From the NCBI RefSeq assembly GCF_014489075.1, contig NZ_JACTGR010000005.1, positions 186,001 to 250,000 of the forward strand: 64,000 nucleotides of DNA, written 5' to 3'. Position 1 is the first letter of the stretch; each line of letters opens with the position of its first letter. This DNA comes from Sphingomonas sp. JC676 (GTDB lineage Bacteria > Pseudomonadota > Alphaproteobacteria > Sphingomonadales > Sphingomonadaceae). This document shows positions 1-8,597 of the stretch, one piece after another. The notes beneath the pieces were generated by a model, which did no database searches, was not told the DNA's origin, and was given only the letters and a program-made list of their open reading frames with translations. A program made the position numbers and the translations under genes.

Positions 1-1203
1 CTCAAGACCAAGGCCATGCCGGTCGGCGACGGGACCTTCCGGATCAAGGGCACCAAGATCTTCATCTCGTTCGGCGACCACGACATGGCCGACAATATCG
101 TCCACCTCGTCCTCGCCCGCACGCCCGATGGGCCGGCGGGCACCAAGGGGCTGTCGCTGTTCCTGGTGCCGAAGTACCGGCTGAACGCGGACGGCACGCC
201 GGGCGAATTCAACGATGTCCGCACCGTCTCGATCGAGCACAAGATGGGGCTGCATGCCTCGCCCACCTGCGTGCTCTCGTTCGGCGACCATGACGATTGC
301 ATCGGCGAGCTGATCGGCGGCGAGTTGGGCGGCATCCGTGCGATGTTCACGATGATGAACAATGCGCGGCTGAACGTCGGGCTGCAGGGCGTCCAGGTCG
401 CCGAGCGCGCCACCCAGCGCGCGGTCGCCTATGCCCGCGAGCGCACCCAGGGGATGCGCGCCAGCTCGCCCAGCCGCGCACCCGTGGCGATCGTCGAGCA
501 TCCCGATGTCCGCCGCATGCTGATGCGGATGAAGGCGCAGACCCAGGCGGCGCGCGCGCTGGTCTATTATGCCTTCGCTCAGCTCGACCGCGCACGGGCG
601 GGCGATGCGGCCGCGAACCTGCGGGTCGAGCTGCTCACGCCGCTCGCCAAGGCGCACGGCACCGATCTGGGCAACGAAGTCGCGTCGCTCGGCATTCAGG
701 TCCATGGCGGCATGGGCTATATCGAAGAGACTGGCGCCGCCCAGCACTTCCGCGACGCGCGGATCACGCCGATCTACGAGGGCACCAACGGCATCCAGGC
801 CGCCGATCTGGTCGGCCGCAAGCTCTCGATGGACAATGGCGGGACCTTGCTCGCGCTGCTGGCGGAGATGCGCGGCGACGCCGAGGATGGCGAGCTGACC
901 CGGCTGATCGATGCCTGCGAAGACGTCGCGCGCAACCTGCTGGCAAGCGACACCGACGACCGGCTGGCGGCGAGCTATCCCTTCCTGACGATGCTCTCGG
1001 TCGCGGTGTGCGGCTGGCTGATGGAGGCCCAGGGCCGCATCGCCGCGCGCAGCGAGGGCGATCCGGTGTTCCTCAAGATGAAGGAGGCGGCGGCGCGCTT
1101 CTATGTCGAGCAGGTCGTGCCCGAGGCGATGGGGCTGAAGGCGTCAGCGATGGCCAAGGCGACGCTGCTCTACGCCGTGGACGCGGAGGCGTTCGCCGCC
1201 TGA
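1..1203 (+). CDS. Acyl-CoA dehydrogenase, C-terminal two thirds (5' end outside window)
   Basis: Open from the first base of the window, so the N-terminus is missing; 400 codons are visible. The frame runs through the middle beta domain and the C-terminal helical domain of the FAD-dependent acyl-CoA dehydrogenase family. The motif YEGTNGIQ (around 772-795) contains the Glu that acts as catalytic base in many family members. The last ~120 residues look like the extra C-terminal domain of the long subfamily that includes DmdC (3-methylmercaptopropionyl-CoA dehydrogenase). The enzyme would oxidise an acyl-CoA to the enoyl-CoA in the cytoplasm, passing electrons to ETF. The substrate cannot be told from sequence. 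It is convergent with the next gene, with 3 bp between the stops. Confidence 0.9.
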   Translation, partial: LKTKAMPVGDGTFRIKGTKIFISFGDHDMADNIVHLVLARTPDGPAGTKGLSLFLVPKYRLNADGTPGEFNDVRTVSIEHKMGLHASPTCVLSFGDHDDCIGELIGGELGGIRAMFTMMNNARLNVGLQGVQVAERATQRAVAYARERTQGMRASSPSRAPVAIVEHPDVRRMLMRMKAQTQAARALVYYAFAQLDRARAGDAAANLRVELLTPLAKAHGTDLGNEVASLGIQVHGGMGYIEETGAAQHFRDARITPIYEGTNGIQAADLVGRKLSMDNGGTLLALLAEMRGDAEDGELTRLIDACEDVARNLLASDTDDRLAASYPFLTMLSVAVCGWLMEAQGRIAARSEGDPVFLKMKEAAARFYVEQVVPEAMGLKASAMAKATLLYAVDAEAFAA

Positions 1204-1206
1204 CCC

Positions 1207-1884
1207 TCAGGCGCGGATTCCGAACCAGCGATCGAGCGCAGCTTCGCCGGATCGAGTAATTTCGAGAGCGCGCGTTCCCTCGCGCTGGCGGAACCACGCA
1301 TGGTCGACGAAGCAGCGGTAGAGCGCTGTGCCCGCCGCACCGGCGAGATGCGGGCGGCGTTCGCTCCAGTCGAGGCACGAGCGGCAAGGAGCGCGGATGA
1401 TGTCCGCCGCGATCCCCATTTCGACCAGCAAAGCCGAACCCGCATCGGTCAGCGCGGCACCGTCATGGCTGAGCACCAACTGGCCGCGCTCGGCCATGCG
1501 CCCGGCAATCGCCACCGCGATCTCGCCGGCAAGATGGTCGTAGCAGGTCCGCACCCGACGCAACGCCGCGTCGCGTGGGCCGGTGGACGGCAGGGGCCGG
1601 CCGGACAATTCCTCCGCCACGCTCATCACGCTCTCCACCATCTGCGCGACTGAAGGCGAGGCGAGGCGGAAATAGCGATGGCGACCCTGTCGCGTCGGTA
1701 CGACCAGGCCGGCCTCGGCGAGTTTGCCAAGATGCCCGCTCGCGGTCTGCGGCGTCACGCCGGCGAAGCGCGCCAGCTCGCCCGCCGACAGCGCGCGCCC
1801 GTCCATCAGCGCGAACAGCATGTTGGCGCGCGAGGGATCGCCCATCAGGGCGGTGGTTTCGGCGAAGGCGGAGATGCGTTGCAT
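1207..1884 (-). CDS. ArsR-family winged-helix transcriptional regulator
   Basis: A 225-residue protein with an N-terminal ArsR-type winged helix (about residues 10-80, with LARFAGVTPQTASGHLGKL as the recognition region) and a longer C-terminal part of unknown role. The open frame extends 38 codons further upstream. I chose the ATG at 1884 because AAGGG lies four bases before it, and because the longer version would run into the divergent gene. It is divergent from the NIPSNAP-like gene at 1982 with a ~97 bp shared upstream region, the usual arrangement for a regulator and its target. The cysteines in the C-terminal half (RAPCRSCLDW) might bind a metal or sense thiols, but this is a guess. Confidence 0.85.
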   Translation of the reverse strand: MQRISAFAETTALMGDPSRANMLFALMDGRALSAGELARFAGVTPQTASGHLGKLAEAGLVVPTRQGRHRYFRLASPSVAQMVESVMSVAEELSGRPLPSTGPRDAALRRVRTCYDHLAGEIAVAIAGRMAERGQLVLSHDGAALTDAGSALLVEMGIAADIIRAPCRSCLDWSERRPHLAGAAGTALYRCFVDHAWFRQREGTRALEITRSGEAALDRWFGIRA

Positions 1885-1981
1885 GTTGCCCTTGTGCATC
1901 GCCCAGCCGGGCGATGCTACGGTCGTGGCCGAACCATCGGGCATGCCGGAAAGGGCAAGGGAGTGGCGAAAGGAACCGCTT

Positions 1982-2311
1982 ATGCTGACCTGTTTCATCC
2001 GCTACGAGATCGACCCGTTCGCCGCCGACGCCTTCGCCGAATATGCCCGCAACTGGGGCCAGGCGATCCCGCGCTGCGGCGCCGACCTGATCGGCTATTT
2101 CGGCCCCGCCGAGGGCTCGGCTACGACGGCGTACGGCGTCTACACCGTGGAATCGCTCGCGGCCTATGAGGCCTATCGCGCGCGGCTGCGCGACGATCCC
2201 GCCGGCCGCGCCAATTACGACTTCGCGGCGCGCGAGCGCTTCATCCGCCGGGAGGACCGCATCTTCCTGCGCCAGGTCTCGGCGCCGCACGCGCCGCTGG
2301 TGCGGCCATGA
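1982..2311 (+). CDS. NIPSNAP-family small protein
   Basis: A 109-residue protein resembling the NIPSNAP family, a dimeric alpha+beta-barrel fold related to antibiotic biosynthesis monooxygenases. It begins MLTCFIRYEIDP and contains a GYFGP segment typical of the family. The ATG at 1982 is preceded by AAGGA at a suitable distance; the longer open frame upstream overlaps the divergent regulator and is not used. The stop overlaps the start of the next gene by four bases (ATGA), so the two are translationally coupled. The biochemical role is unknown. The context suggests control by the divergent ArsR-type regulator. Confidence 0.8.
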   Translation: MLTCFIRYEIDPFAADAFAEYARNWGQAIPRCGADLIGYFGPAEGSATTAYGVYTVESLAAYEAYRARLRDDPAGRANYDFAARERFIRREDRIFLRQVSAPHAPLVRP

Positions 2312-2631
2312 TCGTGGTGCTGTTCGAGGCCTGGCCGCGCGAAGGCCGGTCGGATCGCTATTTCCATATCGCCGCCGCGCTGCGGCCCGAGCTCGACGCG
2401 ATCGACGGGTTTCTAGGCATCGAGCGTTTCCAGAGCCTCGCCGACCCCGGCAAGCTGCTCTCGCTCTCCTGGTGGCGCGACGAGGAAGCCGTGGCGGCGT
2501 GGCGCACCGCGGAGCATCACCGCGCCGCGCAGGCCGAAGGACGCGACACGATCTTCGCCGACTATCGGCTGCGCATCGCCGCCGTGGTCCGCGACTATGG
2601 CATGCGCGATCGCGCGCAGGTGCCGCAATGA
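2308..2631 (+). CDS. Antibiotic biosynthesis monooxygenase (ABM)-domain protein
   Basis: A 107-residue protein with the ABM fold signature: an N-terminal beta strand (MIVVLFEAW), then PGFLG-like and FQSLADPGKLLSLSWWRDEEA segments, and a conserved AHRxAQ-like helix (TAEHHRAAQ). ABM proteins are small dimers, some of which are cofactor-free oxygenases or haem-degrading enzymes. The specific histidine/asparagine pattern of haem-degrading IsdG is not evident. It is coupled to the upstream NIPSNAP-like gene by an ATGA overlap, giving two related folds in one operon. It ends 13 bp before the convergent serine hydrolase gene. Confidence 0.8.
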   Translation: MIVVLFEAWPREGRSDRYFHIAAALRPELDAIDGFLGIERFQSLADPGKLLSLSWWRDEEAVAAWRTAEHHRAAQAEGRDTIFADYRLRIAAVVRDYGMRDRAQVPQ

Positions 2632-2644
2632 TAGACGAGCGGCC

Positions 2645-3817
2645 CTAGGGCTTCAGGTCGTAAGGCCGGTAGCTTTCCCACTCCCAGGGCAGGTTCACCG
2701 GACCCAGCAGCCTGTCGACCAAGGCGACGAAGATCCCCTGGACGCGATTGTCGTTCGAAAGGAGCAGGATGCAGTCCTGCCGCGCATCGATGCACAATGC
2801 ATAGTTCGACGTGCCGTCGTCATGGCCTTCCTTGAAGAAGGCATGGCCGTAACGCGACTCGAACGTCCCCCAGCCTACGGCATAGCCGAGCCGGATCGCC
2901 TTCCAGCGATCGGTTTTCGCCTCCAGCAATGTCGGGAACTGCACCGGACTGTCGATATGGATCGAGCGACGCACCATCTCCGCCCGCGCCGCCTTGCTCA
3001 GCCCCTCCCCGCGCACCGCCGCCGCCAGATAGCGCGACCAGTCGGAGAGCGTGGTGTCCATCGATCCCGCCGCGCGGACATTCTCGCGCTGATCGTGCGC
3101 GATCGCCTTGCCGTCCTCGGTGAAGCCGTCGGCCAGATTGGCGGCGAAATCCTCGCGCCACTGCATCGAGGTGCGCGTCATCGCGAACCGGTCGAATATG
3201 CGGCGCTGCATCTCGGCCTTGAGGTCGAGTCCCAGCCCCTGCTCGATCACCAGCTGCGCGAGATTGATGCCCTCGCCAGAATAGCCGTAGCGCGCGCCCG
3301 GATCGCGGTGGAAGCGCAGCTTCTCGTCCGGATCGAGCCAGCGGAAATTGGCGAAGCCGGTCGAATGGTTCAGCAGGATCCGCAAGGTCAGCTTCCGCCA
3401 GCGCGGATCGTCCTTCAGATCGGCATATCTCGGATAATCGGGCAGCGGCTTGGGCAGATAGTCGGCGATCGACTTGTCGAGGTCGAGCTTGCCCTCGTCG
3501 ACCAGCTGCATGACGAGATAGGCGAAGGTCGCCTTGGTGAGCGACGCGCCATACATCACCGTGTCGGGAGTCAGCGGCGCTCCCGCCGCATTGCGCTGAC
3601 CATAGCTGCCGACAAAGACGATGCGGCCCTTGCGGATCAGCGCGACGCCCAGCCCATGGACCTTGTTGGCCTGCATCAGGCGCTGCACCTCGGCATCGAT
3701 GGCCGCGGGTGCCAGCGTGCGCCCGTCGAGCGTGCGGACCGTCGTGCGCTGGGCCTGGGCCGGGGTTACGCCAACCAGAAGGGCGGCGAGTACCAACACA
3801 GGTAAGCACGACTTCAT
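2645..3817 (-). CDS. Secreted serine hydrolase, beta-lactamase class C family
   Basis: A 390-residue protein with a clear Sec signal peptide (MKSCLPVLVLAALLVGVTPAQAQ) and the beta-lactamase/DD-peptidase-like fold. The SxxK motif is SLTK (in GASLTKATF, about residue 90). A YSG motif (GYSGEG) stands where the YxN of class C enzymes lies. The product is probably a periplasmic esterase or D-aminopeptidase-like enzyme; real beta-lactam hydrolysis is uncertain. The start at 3817 was preferred over the longer frame (3859) because it places the signal peptide at the terminus and has GGAGA upstream. The gene lies downstream of a GntR regulator and a nitroreductase on the same strand. Confidence 0.88.
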   Translation of the reverse strand: MKSCLPVLVLAALLVGVTPAQAQRTTVRTLDGRTLAPAAIDAEVQRLMQANKVHGLGVALIRKGRIVFVGSYGQRNAAGAPLTPDTVMYGASLTKATFAYLVMQLVDEGKLDLDKSIADYLPKPLPDYPRYADLKDDPRWRKLTLRILLNHSTGFANFRWLDPDEKLRFHRDPGARYGYSGEGINLAQLVIEQGLGLDLKAEMQRRIFDRFAMTRTSMQWREDFAANLADGFTEDGKAIAHDQRENVRAAGSMDTTLSDWSRYLAAAVRGEGLSKAARAEMVRRSIHIDSPVQFPTLLEAKTDRWKAIRLGYAVGWGTFESRYGHAFFKEGHDDGTSNYALCIDARQDCILLLSNDNRVQGIFVALVDRLLGPVNLPWEWESYRPYDLKP

Positions 3818-3888
3818 GCTCGTCTCCGTGATCTGGGTATGTCGGGAGGACGCTCGCATCAGCGCCGCCCGCTGGGGCAGCGCAGTCT

Positions 3889-4245
3889 TCAGGCGGTTTC
3901 GCGGTCGAGAAGCTCGTTCACGTCGAGGCCGAGCAGCGCGATATGATCCTTCACGCGCGGCCAGTACCCGGTGAGGAAGCGCTCGCGCTCGGCGACGCGC
4001 AGCGCTTCGACCGCGCCGGGCAGCACGAACATGCCGACGCCGCGGCGGACCTCGACATAGCCGTCGTCCTGGAAGCTCTGATAGGCCTTGGCGACAGTCA
4101 GCGGGTTTGCGCCATGCTCGGCCGCGAGTGCGCGTACCGACGGCAATTGATCTCCTGCCCGATATTGCCCGCGCAGGATCGCCGCTGCGATGCTGGCGCG
4201 AAGCTTGAGGTAAACCGGGCTGTCCTCATGCTCTAGCGCTGTCAT
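3889..4245 (-). CDS. GntR-family regulator, YtrA/YhcF type
   Basis: A 118-residue protein with an N-terminal GntR winged helix (SPVYLKLRASIAAAILRG ... QLPSVRALAAEHGANPLTVAKAYQ) followed by only ~45 residues. That is the short architecture of the YtrA/YhcF subfamily, which lacks a large ligand-binding domain. AAGG lies just upstream of the ATG. Members of this subfamily often control adjacent ABC transporters, but none is present here. The neighbours are a nitroreductase 31 bp upstream and a serine hydrolase ~70 bp downstream on the same strand, so the three may form one transcript. Confidence 0.85.
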   Translation of the reverse strand: MTALEHEDSPVYLKLRASIAAAILRGQYRAGDQLPSVRALAAEHGANPLTVAKAYQSFQDDGYVEVRRGVGMFVLPGAVEALRVAERERFLTGYWPRVKDHIALLGLDVNELLDRETA

Positions 4246-4276
4246 GCTGCCTTAATACACCACTTGGGGCAGGAGT

Positions 4277-4870
4277 CTACCCCTGCGAGTCCCAATAGTG
4301 TACGATTTCGGACAGTTCGGGCCTCGGCCGCTCTTCCAGTTCGCGCGCCGGTGTGCCGATGAAAACGAAGCCGGCGATGCGCTCGCCCTGCTTGCCGAAC
4401 AGGTCGCGCACCGCATCCGAATAGGCCGCCCAGCCGGTGAGCCAGCCGCCCGCGAATCCCATCGCATGCGCGGCATGGAGCAGGTTCATCGCCGCGGCGC
4501 CGGCGGACAATTGCTGCTCCCAAACGGGTATCTTGTGGTCATGAACCGGGGTGGAGAGCACCACCACCAGCGCGGGCGCCTGGGTGGCGAACTGCTCGGC
4601 AGCCTCTACGTCGCGCGGTCCGCAGTCCTGCTTCTCGGCCGTCAGGATCTCGCCGAGCTTCGCGGCGAGCGCCGCCCGCTGATCGTCGGGGACAATCACG
4701 AAGCGCCACGGGAAGAGCTTGCCATGATCGGGCGTGCGCGCCGCGACCGCGACCATTTCACGGAGCTGATCGGGGCTCGGCCCCGGCGCGACCAGGTCGC
4801 GCGGCTTGCCCGAGCGGCGGGTCTTGAGGAGCGAGAGCGGGGTGGTAGTGTCGTTGAACATGCCCGCCAT
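4277..4870 (-). CDS. Nitroreductase family protein, YdjA-like
   Basis: A 197-residue FMN-dependent nitroreductase-fold protein. The N-terminal motif TRRSGKPRDL and the ARTPDHGKLFPWRFVIV segment match the short YdjA-type subfamily, which binds FMN as a dimer and uses NAD(P)H. The physiological substrate is unknown. Two ATGs near the start (4870 and 4861) are possible, and neither has a strong ribosome-binding site. The upstream 120 bp separate it from the divergent peptide symporter gene. Confidence 0.86.
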   Translation of the reverse strand: MAGMFNDTTTPLSLLKTRRSGKPRDLVAPGPSPDQLREMVAVAARTPDHGKLFPWRFVIVPDDQRAALAAKLGEILTAEKQDCGPRDVEAAEQFATQAPALVVVLSTPVHDHKIPVWEQQLSAGAAAMNLLHAAHAMGFAGGWLTGWAAYSDAVRDLFGKQGERIAGFVFIGTPARELEERPRPELSEIVHYWDSQG

Positions 4871-4991
4871 CTAGGGGCGTGAGGCGCCCACGCCAACGCC
4901 CCCTTCTTTACAGCGGCATCATTCCGTCTAGTCTGGCCGCCCATGCGCCGGGCGCCTGCCCGGAAACCGATATAAAAGGGCAATAAATCGC

Positions 4992-6788
4992 ATGGTCGAC
5001 ACTCCTACGGCCGATAGTCCGGCAGAGCCGGACATCACCCATATCAACCCTGCCAGGGAAGAAACCTGGTTCGGCCACCCGCGCCAGCTGGCGCGGATGT
5101 TCACCACCGAGATGTGGGAACGCTTCGGCTATTACGGCATGCGGGCGCTGCTGACGCTCTACCTCACGCAGCATTTCATGTTCGGCGATCGCGAGGCGAC
5201 GGGCATCTATGGCGGGTTCACCGCACTCGTCTACCTCACCCCGCTCATCGGCGGCTATCTGGCGGACCAATATCTCGGCTCGAAGCGCGCGGTGAAGTTC
5301 GGCGCGATCATCATGTCGCTGGGCTATGCGATCCTCTGCTTCGGCGGCCCGACCGCGACACCGCACGCGACGATCGACGGCCAGCGCTACGAAGTGTCGA
5401 TCGGCAAGTCGGCCGAGGGCAAGGAAGTCCGCTACGTCGTCGACGGCGCCAAGAAGCTCGAGATCAAGGGCAAGGACGACGGCAGCGTCGACCTCCTCAA
5501 CGGCACCGTCGTCGAGCGCAAGATCGCCAAGGGCGGCTTCGAATCCGATGCGGACCGCAGCGCCTTCTATGTGATGGTGATGCTGATCGCGCTGTCGATG
5601 GTCTCGGTCGGTAACGGCTTCTTCAAGCCCAACATCTCCACCATGGTCGGCGAGCTCTACGAGCAGGGCGACCGACGCCGCGACAGCGGCTTCACCATCT
5701 TCTACATGGGCATCAACACAGGCTCGCTCTTCTCACAGATCCTCTGTCCCTGGCTTGCCGTGGCATATGGCTGGAGCTGGGGCTTCGGCCTCGCCGCGAT
5801 CGGCATGATGATCTCCTGGGCACTGATCCAGTTCAACGGCGGCAAGCTCGATGGCTATGGCGAGCCTCCGGCCAAGCCGGGCGTCTATCGTCAACAATGG
5901 ATCATCTATGCGGGCGCGCTGTGCGTCGTGCCGCTCTTCTACCTGCTCTACGTCAATCTGATGTATTCCGCGGCACCCGCCGAGGGTTCGGGCTTTATCG
6001 GCTATGTCGCCTCGCTGCCGCTGATGGGCAAATTGCTGTTCGGCTCGTTCCTGATCGGCGTGCCGGCGATCCTGATCTGGTCGTTCATGGCGGGCAGCAA
6101 GACCGAGTTCCAGATGATGCTCGCCGCGATGGTGCTCATCGTCTTCAACGTCGTGTTCTGGACCTTGTTCGAGCAGGCCGGTTCGTCGCTCACTTTGTTC
6201 GCCGATCGCAACACCAATCTCTCGGTGTTCGGCTGGTTCAGCATTACCGCGGGCCAGACCCAGTTCTTCAATGCTGCCTTCATCGTGCTGCTCGCGCCGT
6301 TCATGTCGATAATGTGGACCGCGCTTGCCAGGCGCGGGCTGGAGCCTTCGATCCCGGTGAAGTTCGGCATCGCACTGATCGGGGTTGCGGCGGGCTTCCT
6401 GCTGCTTGTCTGGGGTTCGCAGTATGCCGATTCGAACTTCCAGGTGGGCATCTGGTGGCTGGCGGGCCTCTATTTCATTCACTCGTTCGCCGAGCTCTGC
6501 ATTTCGCCGGTCGGCCTTTCGATGATCACCAAGCTCTCGATCGCGCGCGTCGTCGGGCTGATGATGGGCGTGTGGTTCCTGTCGATCTCGGTGGCGCAAT
6601 ATTTCGCGGGCATCATCGCGCAGTTCGCCAGCATCGACACGGTCGGCGGGCAGGTGGTCAATTTCAAGGTGAGCCTCGACGCCTATGTCGGCGTGTTCAC
6701 CACCATCTCGATCGCGGCGATCATCCTCGGCGTGCTGCTCCTGCTGCTGAGCTGGCCGCTCAAATACTGGATGCACGGCGTCAAATGA
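4992..6788 (+). CDS. Proton-dependent peptide symporter (POT/PTR2 family)
   Basis: A 598-residue inner membrane protein of the major facilitator superfamily, POT branch, importing di/tripeptides with protons. Signatures seen are ERFGYYGMRALLTLYL near residue 40 (the ExxER-type start of TM1), GGYLADQYLGSKRAV, and the PTR2 motif FYMGINTGSLFSQIL. About 70-80 residues, rich in charged amino acids and beta-forming segments (around 5350-5570), are inserted between the early membrane helices and probably form a soluble loop. At nearly 600 residues it is longer than E. coli POT proteins (~490-500). It is followed at 21 bp by nnrU-like and GFA genes. Confidence 0.93.
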   Translation: MVDTPTADSPAEPDITHINPAREETWFGHPRQLARMFTTEMWERFGYYGMRALLTLYLTQHFMFGDREATGIYGGFTALVYLTPLIGGYLADQYLGSKRAVKFGAIIMSLGYAILCFGGPTATPHATIDGQRYEVSIGKSAEGKEVRYVVDGAKKLEIKGKDDGSVDLLNGTVVERKIAKGGFESDADRSAFYVMVMLIALSMVSVGNGFFKPNISTMVGELYEQGDRRRDSGFTIFYMGINTGSLFSQILCPWLAVAYGWSWGFGLAAIGMMISWALIQFNGGKLDGYGEPPAKPGVYRQQWIIYAGALCVVPLFYLLYVNLMYSAAPAEGSGFIGYVASLPLMGKLLFGSFLIGVPAILIWSFMAGSKTEFQMMLAAMVLIVFNVVFWTLFEQAGSSLTLFADRNTNLSVFGWFSITAGQTQFFNAAFIVLLAPFMSIMWTALARRGLEPSIPVKFGIALIGVAAGFLLLVWGSQYADSNFQVGIWWLAGLYFIHSFAELCISPVGLSMITKLSIARVVGLMMGVWFLSISVAQYFAGIIAQFASIDTVGGQVVNFKVSLDAYVGVFTTISIAAIILGVLLLLLSWPLKYWMHGVK

Positions 6789-6809
6789 CCTGACGCGAAG
6801 GAGGAGGAA

Positions 6810-7499
6810 ATGGAGTCGCTGATCGCCGCGTGTGTCGCATTTGTCGGGCTCCATTTCCTCCTCTCGCATCCGCTGCGAAAGCCGATCACCGGGGCGATCG
6901 GCGAAGGCCCGTTCCTTGGCCTTTATTCGCTGGTGGCGCTGCTGACCTTCGGCTGGATGGTCGTCGCCTTCCGCGCCATTCCGCCCGAGCCGCTCTGGTG
7001 GGACGTCGGCGACATAGGCTGGGCGATCGCCAGCGCCGCAATGCTGGTGGCGAGCATCTTCTTCGTCGGCTCGCTGATCGGCAATCCGGCATTGCCCAAC
7101 CCCAGCGGCGCGGCGCCGACGATCCGCGAGCCGCACGGCGTCTTCCGGATCACGCGCCATCCGATGATGTGGGGCTTCGCGCTCTGGGCGCTGGCCCATT
7201 TCGCGGTGTTCCCGACCGACGCCAATGCGGTGCTCACCGCGACGATCCTGATCCTCGCGTTGGTCGGTGCCGCGCTGCAGGACCGCAAGAAGATGGCGCT
7301 CCAGCCGCTTGCCTGGCCCGATTGGCAGGCGCGCACGTCGTTCGTACCCTTCGCCGCGCAGGTCGCCGGCAACAAGCCCTGGACGCTCGGCAACGCGACC
7401 GCGATCCTGGGCGGCACGATCCTGTGGCTCGCCGCCAGCTGGGCGCACACCCCGCTCAGCGGCACGATGGCCGCCGGCATCTGGCGCTGGATCGGCTGA
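6810..7499 (+). CDS. NnrU family membrane protein
   Basis: A 229-residue integral membrane protein with about six hydrophobic helices and the NnrU motif HGVFRITRHPMMWGFALWALAHF near the middle. The family is named from denitrification loci and is related to zeta-carotene isomerase Z-ISO, which binds haem. In sphingomonads it occurs widely without denitrification genes, and none is present here. The ATG is preceded by GGAGGAGG, a strong ribosome-binding site. The gene is followed after a single base by the GFA-family gene. Confidence 0.85.
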   Translation: MESLIAACVAFVGLHFLLSHPLRKPITGAIGEGPFLGLYSLVALLTFGWMVVAFRAIPPEPLWWDVGDIGWAIASAAMLVASIFFVGSLIGNPALPNPSGAAPTIREPHGVFRITRHPMMWGFALWALAHFAVFPTDANAVLTATILILALVGAALQDRKKMALQPLAWPDWQARTSFVPFAAQVAGNKPWTLGNATAILGGTILWLAASWAHTPLSGTMAAGIWRWIG

Positions 7500-7500
7500 C

Positions 7501-7908
7501 ATGGCCGAGCTCATCGCCGAGGGCGGATGCCATTGCGGTGCCGTGCGCTATCGCGTGACCGGCGCGCCCAGCGCGACTTCGCACTGCCATTGCGGCGACT
7601 GCCGGCGCATCACCGGCGCGCCGACGCTCGCCTGGGCGATCTTCCCCGAGGACAAGGTGGAAATCGTCGCCGGGAAGACCGCGATCTACGAGAGCTCGCC
7701 GGGAGTCGAATGGGGCTTCTGCGCGCACTGCGGGACAACGCTTACCTATCGCCGCGCCAACCGGCCCGGCCTGTTCGACGTGACCACGGCGACGCTCGAC
7801 GATCCCGAGCTCTTCCCGCCCGGGAAGGAGATCTGGACCGGCGAGCGCCTCTCCTGGATCCGCTCGAACCCGGCGCTGCCGCAGCATGTGCGAACCAGCG
7901 CCGGTTAG
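7501..7908 (+). CDS. GFA/CENP-V family zinc protein
   Basis: A 135-residue protein of the glutathione-dependent formaldehyde-activating (GFA) fold. Cysteine ligands are visible in GGCHCGAVRY, SHCHCGDCRR and FCAHCGT, the expected structural and catalytic zinc positions. Most members are not real formaldehyde-activating enzymes and their substrate is unknown. The start ATG directly follows the nnrU stop (one base between), indicating an operon. The gene is convergent with the glutathione S-transferase gene, two bases apart. Confidence 0.9.
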   Translation: MAELIAEGGCHCGAVRYRVTGAPSATSHCHCGDCRRITGAPTLAWAIFPEDKVEIVAGKTAIYESSPGVEWGFCAHCGTTLTYRRANRPGLFDVTTATLDDPELFPPGKEIWTGERLSWIRSNPALPQHVRTSAG

Positions 7909-7910
7909 CG

Positions 7911-8597
7911 TCAGGCCGCGACCGGCTCCGGCATCGGGGGAAGCGGAATGCCCGCGCGTTCCATCAGGACCTCCCAGCTCGTCGCCGCCATGCTCGGCCG
8001 TGCCGACATGCGCTCGATCCACGCCGCGAGTTCGGGATAAGGCGAAAGGAGCAGCTGCCCCTCGTCGAAATGCGGCAGGAAGCTCATCTGCGGGATGAGG
8101 TGCAGATCGGCGAGCGACAGCGCGTCGCCGGCGAGGAAGGGCTTGTTCCCCAGCAGCCGGGCGACTTCGGCGACCGCCTCGGCCGCCTCGGGCATCGCCG
8201 CCGCGATTTTCGTTTCGTCGACCGGCATGCCGAAACGCGGCGCGACCATCCGCGGGAATGCCAGCGCGCCGCTGACGCGCTGCGCCACATAGCAATCGGC
8301 GATGTTGAGCAATTGGTCCATCCGCGCCGCGGCGCGCGGATCGGCCGGGGTCAGCGGTGGATTGGGCGCGATCCGGTCGATATAGCGGACGATCGCCTGG
8401 GTCTCGTAGAGCTGGAAATCGCCATGCTCGAGCGACGGGATCTTCAGGAACGGGTGTCGCGCGCGATATTCAGGGGTGCGGTTTCCGCCGAACGGGATCG
8501 CCGCGAGCCTCCAGTCGAGCCCCTTCTCCTCGAGCACGAGCAACGGCGTGCGGACATAGGGGCTGCCGGGGATGCCGTGGACGGTAAACTGGGTCAT
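7911..8597 (-). CDS. Glutathione S-transferase family protein
   Basis: A 228-residue cytoplasmic GST. The N-terminal thioredoxin-fold domain begins with GIPGSPYVRTPLLVLEEKG and carries the cis-proline/GSH-binding segment KIPSLEHGDFQLYETQAIVRYID. The all-helical C-terminal domain includes FLAGDALSLADLHLIPQ, the conserved N-capping box region. It may add or remove glutathione from an electrophile. The ATG at 8597 has AGGAGG seven bases upstream, and a GTG immediately before it is less well placed. The start overlaps by one base the stop of the SRPBCC gene, so it is the third gene of an ArsR-SRPBCC-GST operon. Confidence 0.9.
   Translation of the reverse strand: MTQFTVHGIPGSPYVRTPLLVLEEKGLDWRLAAIPFGGNRTPEYRARHPFLKIPSLEHGDFQLYETQAIVRYIDRIAPNPPLTPADPRAAARMDQLLNIADCYVAQRVSGALAFPRMVAPRFGMPVDETKIAAAMPEAAEAVAEVARLLGNKPFLAGDALSLADLHLIPQMSFLPHFDEGQLLLSPYPELAAWIERMSARPSMAATSWEVLMERAGIPLPPMPEPVAA

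Noticed and set aside
5733..7514. Long open frame on the minus strand opposite the peptide symporter and nnrU
   Set aside because: Low-complexity Arg/Asp/Glu/His-rich translation typical of the antisense of GC-rich membrane protein genes; no ribosome-binding site or family.
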